The notes under the pieces were generated by a model. That model was given only the letters and a program-made list of their open reading frames with translations. It did no database searches and was not told the origin of the DNA. The translations under genes and the position numbers were made by a program. Shown here piece after piece: positions 31,503-43,242 of a stretch of 64,000 bases of DNA. This stretch comes from Uranotaenia lowii (taxonomy: Eukaryota > Arthropoda > Insecta > Diptera > Culicidae). Numbering within the stretch: position 1 is the stretch's first letter; every line of letters begins with the position of its first letter. The stretch lies in the NCBI RefSeq assembly GCF_029784155.1, contig NC_073691.1:127348714-127412713 (forward strand). Reading direction: 5' to 3'.

Positions 31503-32446
31503 CACGGAAAATAAAAAAAAAGGTAAAATTTACCTTTTTGCGAGGTGAATTTTTTCCACCCCTCTTTCGAGGTAAATGTTACCTTTTTTTCATTCACCTA
31601 GCAAAAAGGTAAATTTTACCTTTTTCGCATTCACCTAGCAAAATAGTAAATAATACCGTTTTCCCATTTACTGATTTAAAAGGTAAATGCTGGTTGATTT
31701 GATTGTTTTCTTCAATAAAAATTAAAAAAATACAAAATTCTTTCAAAAATGATATTTATTGGAGATAAATAGGGACTGGTCATTCGGCTTCGCGTTCTTC
31801 TGAGCCACTATGGCCGCTGAATCCAACTGCGTTGCGTATATTCATGGCCTCCTCCGTTCGACTAATCCGGTCAGGTTCGGCTTTTCCGGCTGGAGGATGA
31901 CGTGGAATACACCTCAAAGCTCTATGGGCCGATCTGAAACAAAATCAATAGTATTATGACGAGAACCATCACAACTAAATGATATTTAAGAACACTTACC
32001 ATTCTATTCCGATTTTCACATATTAGGCACAAAGCAAAACTTGTTCCTAGAATGACAAAACAGCTTAACCTCAATGAACGGGTTCGGCGAATAGTTACTT
32101 TTTTTAGAAGAATTGTACCGTTTTGTTTAGCTCAATCCAGGTCAATTACACCTCGCTACGAGGTAAGTTTTACCTTATTTGGATTTACCTTTTTTTCAAG
32201 GTGAATTATACTTTTTTATCGAGCTCAATTCAGGTGAACTTCACCTCGCTACGAGGTAAGATTTACCTTTTTTGGATTCACCTTTTTTCTCGGTGAATTG
32301 TACCTTTTATCCAACTTCGATTCAGGTAAATTTTACCTCACTGTGAGGTGAGTTTCACCTCGAAGAGGTAGAAGTTACCTTTTTGGCTTTCACGAGCGTT
32401 CACCTTTGCTAACTCGGTAAATTTTACCTTTTTATTATTTTCCGTG
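31503..32446 (-). mobile_element. CAC...GTG DNA element, family 4, copy A (CACGGAAAATAA ends)
   Basis: 944 bp, inverted ends CACGGAAAATAA and TTATTTTCCGTG, flanked by TG on both sides (31501-31502, 32447-32448). Both subterminal regions carry many GGTAAAATTTACCT palindromes plus GAGGTGAA/TTCACCTC words. Closely similar to copy B at 43605-44572. Confidence 0.85.
31755..32100 (-). other. Two-exon gene-like unit in family-4 copy A
   Basis: Minus strand: an exon ends at GAATG^GTAAGTG (32000), a 66-nt intron follows, and the last exon 31933-31780 (acceptor TTTCAG) is open to a TGA, reading about 50 residues (RCIPRHPPAGKAEPDRISRT...), then AATAAA at 31755-31760. In copy B the donor GT and the TGA are both mutated. 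No family recognised. Confidence 0.4.
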
Positions 32447-32469
32447 TGCTTGTAAAATGAATGCGGATC

Positions 32470-32560
32470 TAAAGCGGGCTATAGACTACACAAATGGCCT
32501 GTACAAATTCGATGATTCCACGACGATTAATTGTTTGATCTATGCTAGTGCTAAAGCGTC
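32470..32560. mobile_element. GGGCC-TIR MITE, truncated copy
   Basis: About 90 bp of left end (AAAGCGGGCTATAGACTACA, TTCGATGATTCCACGACGAT) abutting copy 3. Confidence 0.6.
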
Positions 32561-32749
32561 TAAAGCGGGCCATAGACTATACAACGGGCGTGTGCAAATT
32601 CGATGATTCCACGAGGATTGTTTGATCTATGCTCGCCCATACACGATGCAAACAAATTTAGAGCGAACACAAACGATTGCTGGCGAAAACAGCTACAGCA
32701 ACAAGAAACCATCTCCACCCCGGCTCTCAGCCTCAGCCTAAATGACCTT

Positions 32750-33466
32750 ATTATTAAAACTAGTTTATTAAAGGCCTTTTACTTTTACAAAGTTTTAATG
32801 TGCCGAGTGTGTTCGTTTCACTAGGTTAGTAGGAAAGGGGGCCGTAATAGTCGCGGCGACTCAACAGTTAGAAAAAAAAAAATTTAAACAAGGGAAAAGG
32901 AAGGGGTTTTTGGGGTTATTCTCCAATATCAGTTTCCATTAGGGTCCAGTGGTGGCCTCCTGTAGCTGTGGTTTCGGTAGCTACGGTTCGGTATCGGTTT
33001 CCGATCTTCTGGCCAGCCTTCCTCAGGAATGTGTCGAACCCGTTGGATGAGAGGTGGTACTAATAAATAAACAAAACAGACATTAAATGAAGAACACACA
33101 AGGGGAGAGTTTACGTGGGTAAGCGGACTAAACGACCAAGTCAGACAGCTTGAGATATTTGTAAATTGGGAACAAATATCCAAAATCTAAGTTTGCCAAA
33201 ATGTCTCGAATTGGAACACCAGGTAATCTACCTCGGGCCCTAAGGGTATCCAGTAGCCAAGCCCTCGTTTGACCATACCTTTCACACGTCCATACAACAT
33301 GATCGATGTCGTGGTAGCCATCCCCACAAACGCAAACATTGGTTGCAGCGAGATTAATACGAAACAAGTGCGCGTCAAGCCGGCAGTGATTTGACATGAG
33401 CCGAGAAATCACGCGAATGAAATCGCGACTCATGTTGAAATGCTTAAACCATGCCTTCGTCGGAAC
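32750..33466 (-). mobile_element. 5'-truncated I-like non-LTR retrotransposon
   Basis: 717 bp flanked by the direct repeat CCTAAATGACCTTA (32736-32749 and 33467-33480). The minus-strand 3' end is TAA-rich, not a pure A tail, as in I-type elements. It keeps the last part of ORF2 and the 3' UTR. Confidence 0.8.
33128..33466 (-). pseudogene. C-terminal fragment of non-LTR ORF2 (zinc-knuckle tail)
   Basis: About 112 residues, open to a stop at 33128. Shows VISRLMSNHCRLDAHLFRI and a Cys-His cluster CVCGDGYHDIDHVVWTC, the C-terminal knuckle found after RNase H in I-type and related ORF2 proteins. RT and RNase H are lost by 5' truncation. The frame continues past the insertion junction only by chance. 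Confidence 0.75.
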
Positions 33467-33653
33467 CCTAAATGACCTTAATTTTGTTAAAAAAAAAAAA
33501 GCATCATACACCATGCCACAGAGGATGGTTTGTACAAAATATTTCGATCCCGACCGATTATTCTCAAACAGTGCCATACACGATGTAAATCGTATTCACA
33601 GCGACAGAATTTCATCGCATTTGCACAAATATGGTGTAGTCTATCGCCCGCTT

Positions 33654-35630
33654 GAAGAAAAACGTTATTTCTTGCGATGATGTGACCAATCATGGGAAAA
33701 TTTTCAAAATACGGAAAATTTTGATTATGCCAGTTCACTAATGTGTAAATTTATTTCCAGCTTGTTAGCTATCCTGTAAATAAGAAGATTTTGATATAAA
33801 TTGAACTCTTATCAATGGAAACATAACAAATATTTGTTTTTTTTTTGCCAAATTTCGCAACATCGGCACTTAACTTCATCCTCCGAATGAAAAACTCGTT
33901 ATAGTTGGATCAGAATCCGCCTACAAAGTATCTACCGCAGAGTTCATTTCAAGTGGCCTAATGGAACATTTGATTTTTTTCAAGTTTTGTTCTGCTCAGT
34001 TCTTCACTGATGATCAATGAAAAATCGAAATAATAGTACTATTTGAGAGAAGATGATTATAAATACACTCACTGACTGTTTCTTAGACACGAATCGCATA
34101 TATTTTTGAAAAAAAAAAAAACATTTCAGTTGAACTTCAGTTGAATTGTTAAAAAAATGTCTAATGTGTGCCCAACAGACCTCTTGTATGTAAGAGTAGC
34201 AAGAGCCCTATTGACAAAAGGTTCGATAAACAGCTACCTTTAAAAATTCGTCAAAAAATCTGTGCTTTGTATTTTGAAAATCTTAAAGACACAAATGTGC
34301 TAAATTACGTTAATTTTTCAATAAACTGTCCGCAGGAGGAGACCAACATCTTGGACTTCCTTCGCAGTGCAGATTTATTCCACAAGATATGAAAACCAAC
34401 CGAGAAGAATGATCCTAATGGGTTCAACACCGCATAAGTCGAGGAAGAATGGCCTTAAAGGTTTAATTCCTTTAAAAAAAGTCAACTTTTCAATCCTCTT
34501 TTCAAAATTTATAACTTATTATAACTTAGACAATTTTTACGGTTCATGATGCAATTCCACCCAGGTGGAAGGTGGGTTGTCAGATAGTGGCAATTTAGGC
34601 GTTATAAAACCTACAACAATCGAGTAAAATGTTGGGTAACAAATTCCTAATAACTGTAGCTTGCTACAGAGGTCACTGTCTACTGTGTCTACTGTCGAGT
34701 TACTCGACTCGTCTTATGTAATAGGGCCCGTAATTGGTTTTAGTGGCCAGTGATAAGTTCGGAATGCAGGAATTCATTATGTTATTTCCTGTAGTGTCAT
34801 CCTTTAGTCCTGGTGATATCATACCGAATAAATTATCCAGCCGTTATCAAGGTGTTATGCACCGCGGCCGTCATGTCATATATCAACCGAATAAGTTTGC
34901 ATGTTCCAAATAGAAGTAGGAACGGAGGATTCAGCATCTAAATCTAATTGAAGTGCAATTACGAGGTCCGCCTCATTCCGTTCTTATTAAACCTTCAGTT
35001 GAACCAAGAGGAATGGCTATTTTTACGCAACTCACCAAGCAAGAAGAAAACGATTAGTCTTTTCACAGTCCACAGGTTTTCTGTTAATTTCACAGAAAAA
35101 ATTTGTTGTTTAACAGCACGCTCAACTGCCCCATCCTTTTTCGTCTCTTCCGGTATAGGTTATGTTTCTCGTTTTTCAGTGCTTGTAACTGGAGTTTCAA
35201 GCGGCCGACCATTAGGATATTCTGTGGATCTGGCCACGTTGATTTCACTTATCTTGAGATATACAAGTGAATGACTTTCTTTAAACAAGATAGCAAAACT
35301 TTTGAAATGCTTTTCTTTCAAACCCTGTTCATAATCCCTACGGAAACACCATCATATATAGTAGGTACGCATTCTTGTCGACATAGGGATTTGTGATGAT
35401 TCACTTCCGGGACAGGACAAAAACTCCAAACTGTAACTCTTTTTCAATGGTTGCTTCTTGTATATTTTTTGAAAGAGGTTTTCTTTTATCAAAGGTGGAA
35501 AAATTACTGACACTCCTCCCGTTACTTTTCATCACTGCTGTTTGCTATTTGCTTTCTTCACACTCTTGTTATTTTTAATTAAGATCTTGTTATTCATCTA
35601 TTTTGTTTTGCTTTGTAGAGAATTGAGTTT
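33654..35630. other. Intergenic, AT-rich, nothing recognised
   Basis: About 2 kb with only short unconvincing frames (longest about 108 codons at 34948-35274). No TIRs, LTRs or splice-supported ORFs seen. Confidence 0.45.
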
Positions 35631-35632
35631 AA

Positions 35633-36442
35633 TTTATTATCAATAATCTGTCGTCACATTTTTTTGTTTAATTTTTTTTAAATTCTATTTTCAAGAAATT
35701 TTTTTATCTTAAATTAAACAGAGCAGCATGTTTTGTTTCACTTTTTACAAAAAAGAAAATATTAGACTCACATTTTCTGCCAGGAATTCAAGAATGATCA
35801 ATTCTACTTTAGTGTCTACCTCTTATCCATTTACAGTTATATTCCTTCTCACACAGATCATACGTGCCACCTGATAAAGTATGCAGAAATCCTATTTTGA
35901 TCTTTCATTTTACACAGATTTAAACAAAAAATCATACAAACAAACGCACATCCATTCGCGGCATACGATTTAGTTGCGGAAGTAAACAGGGTGTTCTCTG
36001 AAAACCCTTGCGCATTTCTTTATGTTCTTTTTAAGCCGAATCGCTCGTGTCGGACGATTCGTTGTCACTTACTTGTCTCTAAATTTTTAATTCAATTTGT
36101 TTCCTTGTCTCACAGAGTCATCAGTAGTTTATACAGTTATCGTTAGTTTAAATAGATTTTTTTTCCAAGGGTACCGATCAATCGCTCAGCAGCCTCGCGT
36201 CCTAAGATTAGAGATAAAATCGCAAATAAAATCTAACTTGCTTCTTCTTGGCGCACAAATATTTCACGCAATTCAATTGATATTCGGTGTGGTTGAAGTG
36301 TTTTCTTGCGTTAGTAGAATACGATTCAATTGAGCAGTGCTTCCATTGTGTATGGATGAAGTGGCTGCTGTTGCTGCTGTTGATGTAAATGTGGATACAC
36401 CTGTTGTTGTTGCTGTTGATTCAGTTGTTTCGGAGGTTCGGG
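35633..36442 (-). other. Probable 3' UTR of the MTA1-like gene
   Basis: Downstream of the stop. Contains a 38-codon in-frame extension (36326-36442, see next entries) and an AATAAA on the minus strand at 35633-35638 as one possible poly(A) signal. Extent is inferred. Confidence 0.35.
36329..36442 (-). other. In-frame extension after the MTA1-like UGA stop (readthrough candidate)
   Basis: After GAC TGA C the frame stays open for 38 codons: PEPPKQLN, six Q, VYPHLH, six Q, PLHPYTMEALLN, then TGA at 36326-36328. UGA followed by C is the leakiest stop context, and readthrough is common in flies and mosquitoes. The Q/H/P-rich composition resembles that of other regions of the protein. Could also be leftover or alternative-isoform coding. 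Confidence 0.4.
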
Positions 36443-39400
36443 TCAGTCTAGGATTACAACCTGTAGATCACTGTTGTTGGATTTATTATTGCTAGTAGTG
36501 CTGCCATTGTTGTTTGTGCTTGTGCTGTTCATGTTGCCACTGCCGGTTCCATGGCTCGCCAGCTGAGCTGCTAACGGGTGAACACTGGCCAAAGCAGCGG
36601 CTGCGGCAATATTAGAGTTGAGATTAAAGTTAAGATTGGCTGCGACTGAGTGTGAAAGCTGTCCGGACGCCGTCAGCTGAGCTGTCAATTGAGATGGAAG
36701 TGCGGCGGTAGACTGTTGAGAGATTCCCGCTGCGGCAACAGCTGCAGCGGCCGCTGCAGAAACTCCGGTCGTCACCGGTGGTAGTAATGTAGCTATGATG
36801 GCGGCATGCTTCGGATGAAGATTTCTCCAAGGTTTTCTGGCCGAACGCCTCAGTTCTACGATTGGTATCTTACGCCGAATTTTCCTAAAACCATAATTTA
36901 ACATGGTTATATGAAACACTTTCTTCAGTTTTAAACATCGTTTGGGTGGGCAAAACACATTATTTTTCTAAACTTTCCTATTTATTAAAATATTAAATAT
37001 ATTTATTTAATATTAAATATTAAAAATTATTTTATAAAAACTCTTTATATGTAAACCGTTGAAAGGCTTTCAAACGTCAAACGACATTAGTCAAAAATGA
37101 ACGATAGAAATTATGCTAGGTTCAATCATCGGGAACAACTGCTGAAACTCACCTGCTGGATTCCATTGAGCGATAATATACATCGTCGGGAGCGTCCATC
37201 CAACTTATCACCTGCTTGCGACCGGAGCCCGTCCGAGCCATTTGAGCAATTTTTGGTTTACCGTTCATCTGGAGAGCAAGGTTAGTGGATTTAGTATCAG
37301 TTCAAATGTTCTACAAGTGTCGTGTAGTAGGTTGATGGTACTTACATGGTGTCGGGGGAGAGGTTGTCCAGCTGCCTGCGCTGCCGCCATCATGGCAGCA
37401 TATTGTTCCGGTGTCGGTCGATGCGATGGCATAGGATCTTTGTTTGGCCTTTTTGCAGGTGGTGGAGCTGTCGGACCTATGGTTGATGCAGCGAAACTTT
37501 AGCAACTGTTTTAAAATTATCCACGAAAAAAGAAATACTCACCATCAATTCCATTAGCATCCTCGTAGTTCCTTCGTTTCTGGGCACCAGATATGTTGCT
37601 GGTGATGTTGCTAGTGATACTGGTAGCGGCAGGAGCAGATGTGAGGCTTGGCGTCGTTCGTCCAGTTGCTGCTACTACTGATACCGTGGTGCTCAGTGAA
37701 CCTGGAAGACCAGCTGCAATACTAGTTGCAATGGGACTTTGAGCTTCGATTGGTATCGTTTGTATTGCCGCTGCTGTAGCCGGTGTCGCCGGCGGTGGAT
37801 TTAGCAGTATTTTTTCAGCCTCAGGTTTGTTTGGTATTCGTTCGTATATTAAGCTTCCGTCTGGCGCTTTTGGTGGTTTAGGGAAGGCTACAACATCCGG
37901 CTTTGGCATTTTATCCTTTGGCGTAAGAATCAGCCATTCGCCAACAGTTGTTCCAGGGTTTCCAAGTCTTGTCGCAATGTTAGTCACACTTCCACGTTCT
38001 CGTTTTTTACAAACCACTAATCGACGCGCCTCTTCTATGCTCTTTCCGGCTTCCGCTTCAGTGACTGTAATTTTTTTTTAAATATTTTTATTAAATAAAA
38101 AAAAGTGAATTTAAGATAAGGTACTCACATTCTTGTTTCACAGCTGCAGTGTTAATTGCATAAGAAGGTTGACGGGCGGCTTTTTTCAACTTGATGATAT
38201 GCCTACAGAGCCGCCTGGATAACCGAGTGGTTAGCGTAGTATGCAGGTAAAAAGCCGTTCTCGTCTTCATGATCGGACGTGGAGAACCAGAACGGATTTG
38301 AATTCCATGCGCTTGGGCGTAATGTCGTGCCAAATGAGCTTTTAGTTTAAATTCCTTACCACAATTTACAATAGAACATTTAAACGATGGACTGTTGAGA
38401 AGAAGAAAAATAAGCCGTTAATATAAAAACACTCATCAAAGACGCATACTACCTGTGGGGCCTGTGATTACTCAGTCCGCTGGAACTTAGAGCACCAATG
38501 GGGCCACTGCTGGCCACAATAGTTAAATCGTCGTCGATGTCGCTGCCAGTGCTCCCGGTACCAGTACCGCCGCTGCCACCGCCGGCTCCTCGCTGTTTCT
38601 TCAGCGAAATTACTCCTCCAGTCGTCGTCGATGTATCAATATCACCACTATCCGCTAACCGAGATGCTACTTTAAGGCCTCCGTATCGCTTCCAATATGT
38701 CCAACAAGTTTGACACAGACGACAGCTCATGTGGGTAGGACCCCAAGTATACCACTGGTGAAGAATTGGAAGTATAAATAATGTCAAAATAATAAGGTCT
38801 GAATAAGGGATAGTATCCACTCACCTGTTGTGATGCTTGTGTAGAGCAAGACTCACATGGCTTGCCACTGCTCACGGTGAAAAGTTCAACACCGCTGCTG
38901 CCGTTCGAGTTACCGTTCAGAATATTCTTATTGTTGTTGGATATCAGTGCTGGGCTTGGCTTGGTATAGTTAGGAATGTAAACTTGCTTCAACTTCGACT
39001 CAGCCTCCACGGCCTTCACTCGCTTCTGCTGCACGTAGCGGTCGGTTGTTTTCCACATGTAATAGTATTCCACTATACTTTTCAAAGTCTTCCACGGTAG
39101 CTGCAAAGTAGGATTAGAAATTAGTTTTGAGATCTTCACCACTGCATCGGGTGTAAAGTTAGCACAATTTCACTTATCATCCCATCAGTTGGTCGATAGG
39201 TACTACTATTACTCACAAAGTCATTCCGGATGTCGTTAAAATCTTTTCCATATTTTTCTAGGGCATCCTCAAATAAATTTGCCTCAGACGCACTCCACTC
39301 TTCCATTTCGTCTCGACATAGCACCGGCCCACTGGAGGGCACTAACGAACACATCGCATCTTCTACCGAGTAATTGTGCTTGTGCAGGGTATCCATAGCA

Positions 39401-40158
39401 TGAAACTAGAATATGAAAACAACCGCTTGTAAGTACCTACCTATGTTCATAACGGTAAACAATGGTTCTGTAAAGCACTTACCAAAGTAATATCACGACT
39501 AGCGGCCGCGGCCGACATGTGTAAGGACGGTTGCTTCACTGAACTAGTACAGTCTAGTGCGCGGGCAAAGGTTCCTACCGATCGGGACACCACCAGGAAC
39601 TGATCGATCTTTTTGTCGGTTAGCGAGTGCTCCGGTGTCCACACGAGGGTCTCCATTTCCTCCAGAGTACGTTCGTACTTCTCACCATCCTTCAGAATGG
39701 ACTGCAACTCTGTCTGGTATCGACTGCCCACGCGAATTTCGCCCTTATCTGCCAGCAGAGTTTTTTGTGTTGGGTCGAACACTAAGCAGTAGAAGAAGGT
39801 ATCCTGAAAAATAAAACAAACCAAACCATACGATGAACCAAGATCCCGGATTACAAAAACCGTGGCTTTAATTTCGACTGCGCGTTTCGAAAGAGATCGT
39901 CAAAGCTAGTTGCGTTGGAAGTCGATCCTTTACTGCTACTCACGTCTTTGTTCAGATAGCTGAGCAACGATTCCTCCTCATTGAGCAACGTTACCGAGCA
40001 TTTGCCTCGGATTTGGGTAGCGGGCAGGGTTTCTACTTGACGGGAAAGGAACAACTCGCGGTGCTTGATCTGGTGCCTTTGCTTTGGGTTCAGCTGTTCG
40101 CCTCGATCGTTTCCGCTGCCTGCGTTGTTCGGGCTGTTTCGTTCTTCCTCCAGCGCAA
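36443..40158 (-). CDS. MTA1-like: MTA1-like NuRD subunit, 3' ten coding exons (5' end missing)
   Basis: Scaffold of the NuRD chromatin-remodelling/deacetylase complex. Minus-strand exons, all phases consistent: 40158-39944, 39803-39483, 39405-39217, 39100-38825, 38754-38453, 38391-38129, 38064-37543, 37476-37346, 37268-37153, 36884-36443 (about 924 residues). In order: end of BAH ([38 protein letters not shown]), ELM2 (from [12 protein letters not shown], binds HDAC1/2), SANT ([35 protein letters not shown]), a GATA-type finger (CESC...CRLCQTC), a C2H2 finger (CSIVNC...HYAQAH), and a C-terminal RBBP4-binding-like motif ([20 protein letters not shown]) with Ala/Ser/Asn-rich tail. Exons 1 to n encoding the BAH start were not found. 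Donors are GTGAGT/GTAAGT type. Confidence 0.93.
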
Positions 40159-41124
40159 CTGCAAAATAAGATAGAAAAAATATTTATTAACTGGAACCTG
40201 AGTTGTTACGTATGTTATTAACAATTGTACAATAATTTTTCCTAAAAAGTTCGCGTGGTTTTATAGAGGAAACTTTTAATCTAAATAATCTGTTTGGGAC
40301 TTGAAAACACGAAATCAGTAAACTCTCTTCGTAAATACTTTGTTGTCAATGCCCAAAAAAACAGAGTGTGCAACTTTTCTACTAAATTAAAAACATATAG
40401 GCAGGTGATTTCAGGGTCACGGTCAATGTAATCTGGTTGAAATAAAAATAAATCTCTTGTCATGTTGATGACAACGGAAAATGAAAATTTAATTTCAATA
40501 TGCACTGGTACCTACATATATAAGTAGGTACATGACCCTTCCAATGGGTGAAAATCACTTTTCCTTTTTATACTCGATTCCAGCCGTGTTTGCAAATGTG
40601 CCAATTTTTGCAATGAAAATATAATTATAACACCATACCAAAAAAGAGTGAGAGTGTCAGTATTTATCCTGAATTGGTTGAACGAGAAATTTTGCCGATT
40701 AAAATCACAGATGGCCCGAATCCCCACAGGAAAAACCTCGAGCCCCGATCCGGTTCGACCCGGCAGGGCTTTGCGGGGTGCATTCATTCACACGCTTTTG
40801 ACTGACATCGGGGGCTTCATCGGTGTTTCATTTATGAATGGTAGATAGGGGATTGTAACACGGTCTTTTCAAAAATATGCAACCGGGGTTGAATAATATT
40901 GATTGATTGTTACTATCAGCTGATTGACGAGAGAAAAAAAAACAAACAAATGTGACGAGCTATTTTACTATTTTATACCGTATTCGTTTTCACCACCCGA
41001 AAGTGTTGCACCATCCACGCTGAAAACGAGCATGAATCGAGTTTTGCACCCACCTTTGTTGGTGTACGTGAAATCAGCAATGTCAACAGAAAACATCAAG
41101 CTGTCAAAAATCCATTACAGCTAG
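40159..41124 (-). other. Intron sequence of the MTA1-like gene
   Basis: The exon at 40158 starts after an acceptor (TTATTTTGCAG), so this is intronic. No further BAH exon seen; 40650-40860 is somewhat GC-rich without a supported ORF. Confidence 0.5.
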
Positions 41125-41126
41125 TA

Positions 41127-42168
41127 GGGGAGATGAGGGCATAACGAGCACCCGAGGCATAATGAGAACTACGCTTTTCTACGAAAGTGCGTATTTTCTC
41201 AAATAAATTTTCATGAGGATTTGTTTCGTACTTCCTATAGTATTAATTTTTCACAAAAAAAGGAATCTCCTTATCATCTTTACAGAGATATTTAAAAAAA
41301 ACTAGCTTGGTTCTCAAGTTACGAAAATATTATAATTTTTGAGCACCACGAAATAAGCTCTTATGATCTTAAAATAACCTTGATCTATAATGTACGCACT
41401 GCAACATGATGTACTCATTGTTTCTCAATTTTTACCATCATAAAATTTTTGATTTTTCACTTTTATCAATTTTAAAACACGTATTTACTTAAATTTGTTG
41501 ACTAGGGGCATATAGAGCACCATATTATCGAGGCATAATGAGCATTTTCTGCCGTAGAATCTAGCAGCGAATTAAAATTAATTTATAGCGCCACACCTTG
41601 ACTATTTTTCATCCGACAATTTAGCCTATTGGTAAGGTGTCGGAGAGGTAATCAAAAGACTAGAGTTAGATTTCTGTTCGAGGTGATTTTTTTCCATTCA
41701 CAATTCATGATCGATTTTTTTATTGTTACATTATACGGCTAGTAGCATCATCCTCCGAACAAAGCACATAATGTATGAGCGTGCGTGAATTGTTTGTATT
41801 CTACAAACAGACCTAGATTATTTTGTTATTGCTTTGTGATGAATCTACGACTCACCTGACTTCATCGAATTGAATTCGCTGCTAGATTCCCCGGCAAAAA
41901 CGCACATCTTGCTCTGATTAATGGTGCTCATACTGCCTCAGGGGGGGTTCTCATTATGCCTCCACAGTGGCTGGTTTTCAGCTTTTGGCAAAATTTTTTA
42001 AAATGCATTTTTTAACGTTTTCATCTAGTTTTTCGCGTTTCAGCCCGTTAGGGAATAGGCTTTTCAAGTGTCTGAACACGAAACAATAATGTAACCTCCA
42101 TATTATAGCTATTTCCTATGGTTAAATAACCGTTTTCCTTAAGGTGGCCATTATGCCCCCATCTCCCC
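41127..42168. mobile_element. TIR element with GGGGAGATG ends, copy 1
   Basis: 1042 bp. Inverted ends GGGGAGATGAGGGCATAA and TTATGCCCCCATCTCCCC, flanked by TA (41125-41126, 42169-42170). The word GCATAATGAGCA recurs inside in both orientations. TA duplication and lack of coding suggest a Tc1/mariner-type MITE. A second, partial copy starts at 50863. Confidence 0.75.
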
Positions 42169-43222
42169 TATTTGTTTTCGTTGACTTCGAAAATTGAAAT
42201 GAAATTTACTTTAGTTGATCATTATCTTTTAAATAATATGAAAATTTTAGCATGAATTTATATATTATGTTGAATTGTGAAGATTTCAGATTTATTTTGC
42301 TTGGTAGATTCGCCTCTGGCTCTGATGATAACTGCAATACCGGCTGATTCTGGGCGGTCTATGTTTGCTGCTGCTAGACTGCAGTTACCCCAGCTTGAAG
42401 GTTCCGGTATTTTGAACGTTTATTCCTCGCAAATACCTCGAGTACCTATATTCGTTTTCAGATGACAAAAGAAAAATTCTTGGAAGTCAAATTGGCGAAC
42501 TCAGATCGCGGAAGACAGACATACCGAAACGAACGAAATTCAAGCTCCCAATGCGGGTGTAGTCTCGAACTACCGTTTTTGAAGGGCAACGGGAGGGAAT
42601 CCGGGACTTGGCGCAACCGAGCATCGTCACCCTAAGGCACAGCTCGAAGCAGAGTAGCTTCGATGCAGCTGAACGCTTCTTGCTGTGGAGACCAACTTAT
42701 AAGGCCCTCCCGAACAAGACAACTTTTCGGTTTGAGCGATTCCACCAGATCTTTGGGTTGGCCTTTTTGCACTCGGATTTGCTGCTCTTTTTCGGCATCG
42801 CCTGGAACCGATTGCAGCAAGCCTTATGGGCACATTTCTTCTTGGGAGCGTTGTTTGCTTTGGAACGTGCCATCCAGGTGAAATTTTCCGCCTCTGTTGG
42901 AAACGGCACTGGTATTGAATCCGGAACAAGTTTCTGTTCTTCGGGATAATAAAGAGAAAAAAACAGCTCGAACGCAATTGTTGCGGTATAGAAATAAACC
43001 AACCACCTGATATTTGTTTACATCGGGAAGCACGTGCTGTCAAAATTCATGATAGTATTGGTGAGAGCGCAAGCAACACCGAATATTTTCAGAGTGTTCC
43101 ACCGTCCACTTTATGGTGCACTACCAGTGGACTACTCATCGTGAAAACGAGCATGAAAACAGCAAAAAGTGCACTACCGGTAGTGCCCCGGTGCACCACC
43201 ACACGAAAACGAATTCTCTATT
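42169..43222. other. Intronic/intergenic stretch with one possible small ORF
   Basis: Holds a 101-codon minus-strand frame at 42697-43002 (FPTEAENFTWMARSKANNAP, Lys/Cys-rich) in a GC-richer patch 42500-43040. No start context, domain or splice support; may be a TE or gene remnant. Confidence 0.3.
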
Positions 43223-43242
43223 AATTAGCATGTCATTCTTAA

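Larger units (their letters stand above)
32572..33653. mobile_element. GGGCC-TIR MITE, copy 3, split by a non-LTR fragment
   Basis: Left end AAAGCGGGCCATAGACTATA, right end GTGTAGTCTATCGCCCGCTT. The insert 32750-33466 is a truncated retrotransposon; without it the MITE is about 365 bp. Confidence 0.65.

Noticed and set aside
33396..33680. 94-codon plus ORF
   Set aside because: Antisense of the truncated non-LTR ORF2 joined to MITE sequence.
42608..43043. Overlapping ORFs on both strands as a gene
   Set aside because: Three strand/frame combinations are open at once with no domain or splice signals; kept only as a low-confidence patch.
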